DNA from: Smithella sp. SCADC
GTDB taxonomy: Bacteria; Desulfobacterota; Syntrophia; Syntrophales; Smithellaceae
Direction: 5' to 3'
NCBI GenBank assembly: GCA_000747625.2
Contig: JQDQ01000200.1
Coordinates: 1 to 34,795, forward strand
DNA length: 34,795 bases
The notes under the pieces are model-generated. The model worked only from the letters and a program-made list of their open reading frames with translations. It was not told the origin of the DNA and did no database searches. Positions 30,464-34,795 of this stretch are shown in pieces. Made by a program: the position numbers and the translations under genes. Each line of letters opens with the position of its first letter. Positions within the stretch are counted from its first letter, which is position 1.

Positions 30464-31110
30464 AGCGAGGGGGAGATGAAATAAATACTAAAAAACGTAA
30501 TTTCGATCAGGATGCCGCTAACTGGGATCAGGTTCCCGACCGTGTAAAAGTGGCTCAAGATATTGCTCAGAGCATGATTCGGGAAATAACCTTAACGCCC
30601 GATATGGACATTCTGGATTTCGGTTGCGGTACAGGACTGCTGACGCTTGCCTTGCAGCCTTTTGTCCATTCCATAACCGGCGTGGATAGCTCCCCGGCGA
30701 TGCTTGATGTTTTTAAAACAAAGATCAGAGAACAAAACCTGAAAAAAGTAAAAGCCGAATACGTTAACCTGGACAAGGGTGATGTTCTGACTGATTCTTA
30801 TCATCTGATTGTCAGTAGCATGACCTTGCATCACGTTAAAAACACACCCGCTTTGTTAAAACAATTTAATTCGGTTTTACTCCCGGCCGGCCTACTTGCC
30901 ATTGCTGATCTGGATCTGGATGACGGCCAGTTTCACAGCAATAATGAAGGTGTATTCCACTTCGGGTTTGATCGGGAAGCTTTGCGCCTTATATTGATGG
31001 ATTCAGGATTCCGAAATATTCGATCACTTAAGGCGGCCGAAATTGAAAAACCGGTTGGTAATGGTAAAAACCGGCTGTTTACAATATTCTTGATGACAGC
31101 CTGCAAATAA
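30460..31110 (+). CDS. Class I SAM-dependent methyltransferase
   Basis: This methyltransferase of about 216 aa has NFDQDAANWDQVPDRV at its start, motif I ILDFGCGTGLLTLALQPF (about residues 50-67), ITGVDSSPAMLD, DLIVSSMTLHHV-type motif (HLIVSSMTLHHVKN) and LLPAGLLAIADLDLDDG. It is UbiE-like, with similar proteins acting on quinones, metalloids or small thiols. The start is uncertain: the GTG at 30460 overlaps the previous stop. A strong GAGGGGGAG sits further on but is followed in this frame only by ATA/AAT codons, not a usual start. Confidence 0.85.
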   Translation: MKRGGDEINTKKRNFDQDAANWDQVPDRVKVAQDIAQSMIREITLTPDMDILDFGCGTGLLTLALQPFVHSITGVDSSPAMLDVFKTKIREQNLKKVKAEYVNLDKGDVLTDSYHLIVSSMTLHHVKNTPALLKQFNSVLLPAGLLAIADLDLDDGQFHSNNEGVFHFGFDREALRLILMDSGFRNIRSLKAAEIEKPVGNGKNRLFTIFLMTACK

Positions 31111-31257
31111 AAATTAGTCAAATCCAATCCTGCTGTATGGAATTCTCTGGCTTCAGCCGTGGGAGACTCCGCTAAAATATTTTTGATTGTTGTGAAAAGA
31201 ATATAGCTGTGCTAACAAATTGCCTTATCTAATTAATATAATATTAAGGATTTTGTG

Positions 31258-32046
31258 ATGCAGAGTATCATAAGCAAAGTTCACGCTCATATGCCGTATC
31301 ATCTTCTGCCTAAGTATCTGAAGTTTGTTCTTCAACAGAAGCTTAATCTGGAAATATATTTTCATCATTGGATTTTGCAGGATTTGGATAAATCAAAATG
31401 CTTGGAAACGGCAAAACTTTTGGCTGGGAACGGTTTAAAAGTAACTTTCCATGCTCCTTTTTTAGATCTGCGTCCGGCGGCGCTGGATGATAAAATCCGG
31501 CAAACAAGTCTTGACCGGATTAAGCAGGTATTCGATTTAGCACCTTATTTCCATCCTTTAAAAATCGTCTGTCATCCGTCTTTTGACGACCGTTATTATG
31601 TATCGGCAGATGATTTGTGGCTGGAGAACAGCGTTAAAACATGGACAGAGTTGATTGCGCGGGCTAAAGACGCTAAAACAATTATTGCCCTGGAAAATGT
31701 ATATGAAAAAAATCCGTATATTTTACGTCGTCTTTTCGATGCGCTGTCTTCAGATAAAATTTGTTTTTGTTTTGATACCGGCCATTTTAATGTATTTTCA
31801 CATGAGCCGCTTGATATTTGGTTGCGGGAATTGGGAAAATATTTAGGGCATCTTCATTTGCATGATAATTTCGGACGGTTGGATGAGCACCTTCCTGTAG
31901 GCAATGGTACATTTCCTTTTGCAAAATTTTTTCAAAAGCTAAAAAAAATAAAAGTAAAACCGACTATAACACTGGAAGCTCATAATCCCGATACTTTCTT
32001 GCAGTCGGTAAAGAATGTCAAAGATATGAAGCTGTTGTTTTTCTAA
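31258..32046 (+). CDS. Xylose-isomerase-like TIM barrel protein (sugar phosphate isomerase/epimerase type)
   Basis: This 262-aa protein is of the AP-endonuclease-2/IolE superfamily. Metal-binding motifs are seen: VTFHAPFLDLRP, IVCHPSFDD, IIALENVYEK with catalytic Glu, CFDTGHFNVF, HLHLHDNFGRLDEHLPVGNGTFPF, and TITLEAHN at the end. AAGGA lies 7 nt before the ATG at 31258. It is likely a metal-dependent isomerase, epimerase or endonuclease-like hydrolase; the substrate is unknown. It stands 34 nt before a pair of ABC permeases and may belong to the same operon. Confidence 0.88.
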   Translation: MQSIISKVHAHMPYHLLPKYLKFVLQQKLNLEIYFHHWILQDLDKSKCLETAKLLAGNGLKVTFHAPFLDLRPAALDDKIRQTSLDRIKQVFDLAPYFHPLKIVCHPSFDDRYYVSADDLWLENSVKTWTELIARAKDAKTIIALENVYEKNPYILRRLFDALSSDKICFCFDTGHFNVFSHEPLDIWLRELGKYLGHLHLHDNFGRLDEHLPVGNGTFPFAKFFQKLKKIKVKPTITLEAHNPDTFLQSVKNVKDMKLLFF

Positions 32047-32080
32047 AAAGAGATGAATTGATTATTTTCAGAGGGAAAGA

Positions 32081-33055
32081 TTGTTAAAGTACATTGTAAA
32101 AAGAATATTATTTATGATTCCGCTTCTGCTGGGGATTACGATAATTTGTTTTTTCGTTATGCACCTGGCTCCCGGTTCTCCCACAGACTTGCAGACTCAA
32201 ATGAATCCCAAGGCTTCTGCACAGATGAAGGAGCGTCTTCAGGCTTTATATGAACTGGATAAGCCGATTCATATTCAATATTGGTCCTGGCTGAAAAAAA
32301 TCAGCCGTGGAGATCTGGGTGTTTCGTTTTCGTCGGACCACCGGCCGGTTAACGCAAAGATTATGGAACGTCTACCCATTACCATCATTATAGAATTTTT
32401 GTCTCTTCTCATTATTATAGCTGTTGCCATACCGATAGGAGTGCTTTCCGCTGTCCATCAGAATTCGCTTTTTGATAAGATCGCCGGAGTGTTCGTTTTT
32501 ATTGGATTTGCGATTCCGACTTTCTGGCTGGCTTTATTATTAATGATATTTTTCGGCATCAATCTGGGATGGCTGCCCATTTCCGGATTGCGTTCTTTAA
32601 ATTATGAGTACCTTACACCCGGGGCGCGGTTTATTGATTTAGCCAAACATTTAATTCTGCCTTTATTTATTTCTTCCTTTGGGGGATTGGCCGGTCTTTC
32701 CCGTTACATGCGTGCAAACATGCTGGAAGTTATCAGGCAGGATTATATAATGACTGCCCGCGCCAAGGGATTGAGCGAAAGAGATGTAATTTACAAACAC
32801 GCGCTGCGCAACGCGCTTCTGCCGGCTATTACAATTTTGGGGCTCTCCATTCCCGGTCTTATCGGCGGAAGTGTTATTTTTGAAACAATTTTTGCTATTC
32901 CGGGCATGGGACAGCTTTTTTATATGTCGGTTATGGCCAGAGATTACCCGACCATTATGGGTATTTTGCTCATTGGCGCAATATTAACACTTTTAGGCAA
33001 TTTGATTGCTGATGTGTCGTATGCTGCTGCGGATCCTCGCATCCGCGTTTCTTGA
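32081..33055 (+). CDS. ABC transporter permease, oligopeptide type (DppB/OppB-like)
   Basis: This 324-aa inner-membrane permease has the DppB pattern: [49 protein letters not shown], and the ATPase-contact loop [29 protein letters not shown] (EAA motif, about residues 224-252), then [21 protein letters not shown]. The start is a TTG at 32081 following GAGGGAAAG. Partner ATPases and a binding protein are not in the window. The likely substrate is a peptide or nickel, which sequence alone cannot tell. Confidence 0.92.
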   Translation: MLKYIVKRILFMIPLLLGITIICFFVMHLAPGSPTDLQTQMNPKASAQMKERLQALYELDKPIHIQYWSWLKKISRGDLGVSFSSDHRPVNAKIMERLPITIIIEFLSLLIIIAVAIPIGVLSAVHQNSLFDKIAGVFVFIGFAIPTFWLALLLMIFFGINLGWLPISGLRSLNYEYLTPGARFIDLAKHLILPLFISSFGGLAGLSRYMRANMLEVIRQDYIMTARAKGLSERDVIYKHALRNALLPAITILGLSIPGLIGGSVIFETIFAIPGMGQLFYMSVMARDYPTIMGILLIGAILTLLGNLIADVSYAAADPRIRVS

Positions 33056-33068
33056 AGGTTTTGGAAAA

Positions 33069-33896
33069 ATGAATTTATGGGAAGCGTTGCGCAAAAATAA
33101 ATTGATGCTTGCCGGCAGCGGGCTTGTTTTATTGCTGTTATTTGTTTCGCTTTTGGCGCCGTGGCTGGCTCCTTATGATCCCGGTCAAATTGATTTGACC
33201 AATGTGTTAGCGTCACCATCCTTTAAACATTTATTCGGAACGGATCAGTTGGGGCGTGATGTATTGTCCCGTATGATCTGGGGCGCGAGAATATCATTGA
33301 AAGTCGGATTCGTGGCTACCGGTGTGGCCATCATTATCGGAACGATTCTGGGGGCTGTAGCCGGATATTATGGCGGTTGGGTGGATTCAGTGATAATGCG
33401 GTTTGTAGATATCATGCTTTGCTTTCCCACTTTTTTCCTGATTCTGGCGGTAATCGCTTTTCTGGAACCTTCTATCTGGAATATCATGATCATTATCGGT
33501 TTGACAGGTTGGATGGGCGTAACAAGGCTGGTAAGGGCTGATTTCATTTCATTGCGGGAAAGGGACTTTGTTAAGGCGGCAAGAGCCATAGGAGCCGGCG
33601 ACTTGCGGATTATTTTCCTGCATATCCTTCCTAACGCCATGGCTTCGATTCTGGTTGCGGCGACATTGGGTATTGCCGGGGCGATACTTACCGAGTCGGC
33701 CTTGAGTTTTTTAGGCATTGGTGTGCAACCTCCTACGCCCAGTTGGGGCAATATTTTGACTGCGGGTAAAGACAATATCGATATTGCCTGGTGGCTTTCT
33801 TTTTATCCGGGCCTGGCTATATTGATTACTGTTGTAGGTTACAATCTCCTGGGAGAGGGAATAAGAGATTTGCTCGATCCGCGCCTGAAAAAATGA
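33069..33896 (+). CDS. ABC transporter permease, oligopeptide type (DppC/OppC-like)
   Basis: This 275-aa second permease of the pair has the N-terminal LAPWLAPYDPGQIDLTN, HLFGTDQLGRDVLSRMIWGARISL and the ATPase-contact loop DFVKAARAIGAGDLRIIFLHILPNAMASILV (about residues 159-189), then SALSFLGIGVQPPTPSWGNIL. The ATG at 33069 lies 13 nt after the DppB stop; a longer frame begins within dppB. It forms a heterodimeric channel with the previous protein. Confidence 0.92.
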   Translation: MNLWEALRKNKLMLAGSGLVLLLLFVSLLAPWLAPYDPGQIDLTNVLASPSFKHLFGTDQLGRDVLSRMIWGARISLKVGFVATGVAIIIGTILGAVAGYYGGWVDSVIMRFVDIMLCFPTFFLILAVIAFLEPSIWNIMIIIGLTGWMGVTRLVRADFISLRERDFVKAARAIGAGDLRIIFLHILPNAMASILVAATLGIAGAILTESALSFLGIGVQPPTPSWGNILTAGKDNIDIAWWLSFYPGLAILITVVGYNLLGEGIRDLLDPRLKK

Positions 33897-33989
33897 CGTC
33901 TTCCTTCTGGTTTTTGTTCAGGCTTGATTAAATTGCAAAAGTGTATTAGTAGTCGGCTCGTTCAATTCACGCAAGGAGAAGAGATTAAC

Positions 33990-34196
33990 ATGCCCCAAAA
34001 ATTTGATGCAGAATTACTTGACCTTGATAAACGTATTGCTTCACGCAAGGTTTTGCTCGGCGAGGTTTCCGAAAAAGAATTACAAAACCTTTTGAAAAAA
34101 CTTCCTGACGTTGCGGATAATGCCGAGGAAGTTAGTCTGGATGAAAACGAAAATAGTTTCCTATGCTTATTGATTCCCACGCCCATTTGGAAATGA
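33990..34196 (+). CDS. Small hypothetical protein upstream of tatD
   Basis: This 68-aa acidic protein with a helical middle begins MPQKFDAELLDLDKRIASRKVLLGEVSEKELQNLLKKLPDV. No family name is recognised. CAAGGAGAAG precedes the ATG at 33990. Its last 11 codons (LCLLIPTPIWK) overlap the start of tatD by 34 bases, an unusually long overlap; the natural end may lie near SLDENEN, in which case a frameshift has extended it. A coding call is supported by the ribosome site and composition. Confidence 0.7.
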   Translation: MPQKFDAELLDLDKRIASRKVLLGEVSEKELQNLLKKLPDVADNAEEVSLDENENSFLCLLIPTPIWK

Positions 34197-34795
34197 GAGA
34201 GTTTGATTCTGACCGCGAGGAAGTGATCAAACGATCCGGAGAAGGGGGGTTGATTTTATTATCACTGTGGGAATAAATTTAGAATTCAGCCTCAAAGCTG
34301 TTAACCTTGCCCAAAAACATGAAAATATTTATGCAGCAATAGGCGTGCATCCCCATGATGTCGCGAACGCTGATAATAGTACCTACGTTGCTCTTAATGA
34401 GCTTGCGCACAGGCAAAAAGTTGTTGCCTATGGCGAAATCGGGTTGGATTTTTTCCGTAATCTTTCACCTCAAGAAAAACAATTAGAAGCATTTGGCCGG
34501 CAACTGGAATTGGCGCAGGAACTTAATCTTCCTGTCATTATCCATGATCGTGAAGCTCATAAGCAGTCTATCGAAATCGTGAAATCATCAAGGGTGCGCC
34601 GCGGAGTATTTCACTGTTTTTCCGGAGATTACGAAATGGCTAAAAAATGCATTGATCTTGGATTTTACATCTCAATTCCAGGCGTGGTGACATTTGATAA
34701 ATCGAAAACACTTCAGGAAGTCGCCCAGCGCGTTCCTCTTGCTAATTTATTGCTGGAAACGGATTGTCCCTATCTCGCCCCTGTTCCGCACCGCG
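34163..34795 (+). pseudogene. tatD: TatD-family DNase/hydrolase, frameshifted and cut by the window end
   Basis: The ATG at 34163 gives MLIDSHAHLEMREFDSDREEVIKRSGEGG, then the frame must shift to read VDFIITVGINLEFSLKAV, because a run of six G at 34244-34249 is one base off. After the shift the TatD metal-site motifs are intact: AAIGVHPHDV, AYGEIGLDFFRN, PVIIHDREAH, GVFHCFSGD and LLETDCPYLAP. The gene continues beyond the window. A real loss of one G, or a sequencing error in a homopolymer, are both possible. Confidence 0.82.

Noticed and set aside
1-34795. CRISPR array, tRNA, rRNA or complete insertion sequence
   Set aside because: No regularly spaced direct repeats, rRNA blocks, cloverleaf-like stretches or transposase motifs were noticed by eye. 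A tRNA could be missed without a covariance search.

Overview
The window looks like chromosome of an anaerobic deltaproteobacterium (Desulfobacterota, perhaps Syntrophales-like). This is inferred from gene content: Mrp/MinD-type Fe-S ATPases, several NifX/NifB-like small proteins, DUF5320 and CGGC proteins, a sigma-54 activator with a Cys-rich PAS domain, ferrous-iron uptake, and YedE/YedF selenium-type genes. No rRNA, tRNA, CRISPR array or complete insertion sequence was seen.

Positions 1-10.9 kb hold one long minus-strand gene cluster of about seventeen genes with very short gaps or ATGA overlaps. From its 5' end it encodes a NifX-like protein, a VKOR-DsbA disulfide enzyme, a pyruvoyl arginine decarboxylase, a Gly-rich zinc-ribbon protein, DUF5320, a CGGC protein, a second NifX-like protein, TrmO, a membrane protein, a ferredoxin-bearing MinD ATPase, an FmdB zinc ribbon, a radical SAM enzyme, phosphatidylserine decarboxylase, two methyltransferases (one truncated), a second ferredoxin-MinD ATPase, an Mrp/NBP35 ATPase and a third NifX-like protein. 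A textbook -24/-12 (sigma-54) promoter precedes it, with an 18-bp perfect palindrome about 110 bp upstream of the expected start of transcription. Divergent from it lies an IscU-like scaffold gene. Together these suggest an uncharacterised system for building or moving metal clusters.

Positions 11.8-14.3 kb carry a fur-feoA-feoB iron-uptake operon with a consensus promoter and a perfect 7-1-7 Fur box. Positions 14.5-19.4 kb are a decaying island: a nonsense-interrupted HD-domain gene and a type I restriction-modification locus (hsdM, an AlbA_2/Schlafen-type gene, hsdS) broken by frameshifts, deletions and stops.

Positions 19.4-22.0 kb are a second minus-strand operon (DUF134 regulator, NifX-like protein, sigma-54 activator, C_GCAxxG protein). 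Its perfect TTGACA-17-TATAAT promoter has a 10-bp palindrome in the spacer. The activator is the obvious candidate to drive the sigma-54 cluster. A modA-DUF364 pair follows.

Positions 24.1-28.7 kb hold a YedE-DUF3343-kinase-YedF group typical of selenium metabolism, then a small Cys protein and a CoA-disulfide-reductase-like flavoprotein. Next come remnants of a crp/fnr gene and a thioredoxin gene joined head to head, a SHOCT protein and a 131-bp MITE-like element. At 30.06-30.22 kb is a small membrane protein whose frame continues through a TGA followed by a SECIS-like hairpin. It is a candidate undescribed selenoprotein, and is followed by DUF2892 and a methyltransferase. The window ends with a TIM-barrel isomerase-like gene, two oligopeptide-type ABC permeases, a small hypothetical gene and a frameshifted, partial tatD.
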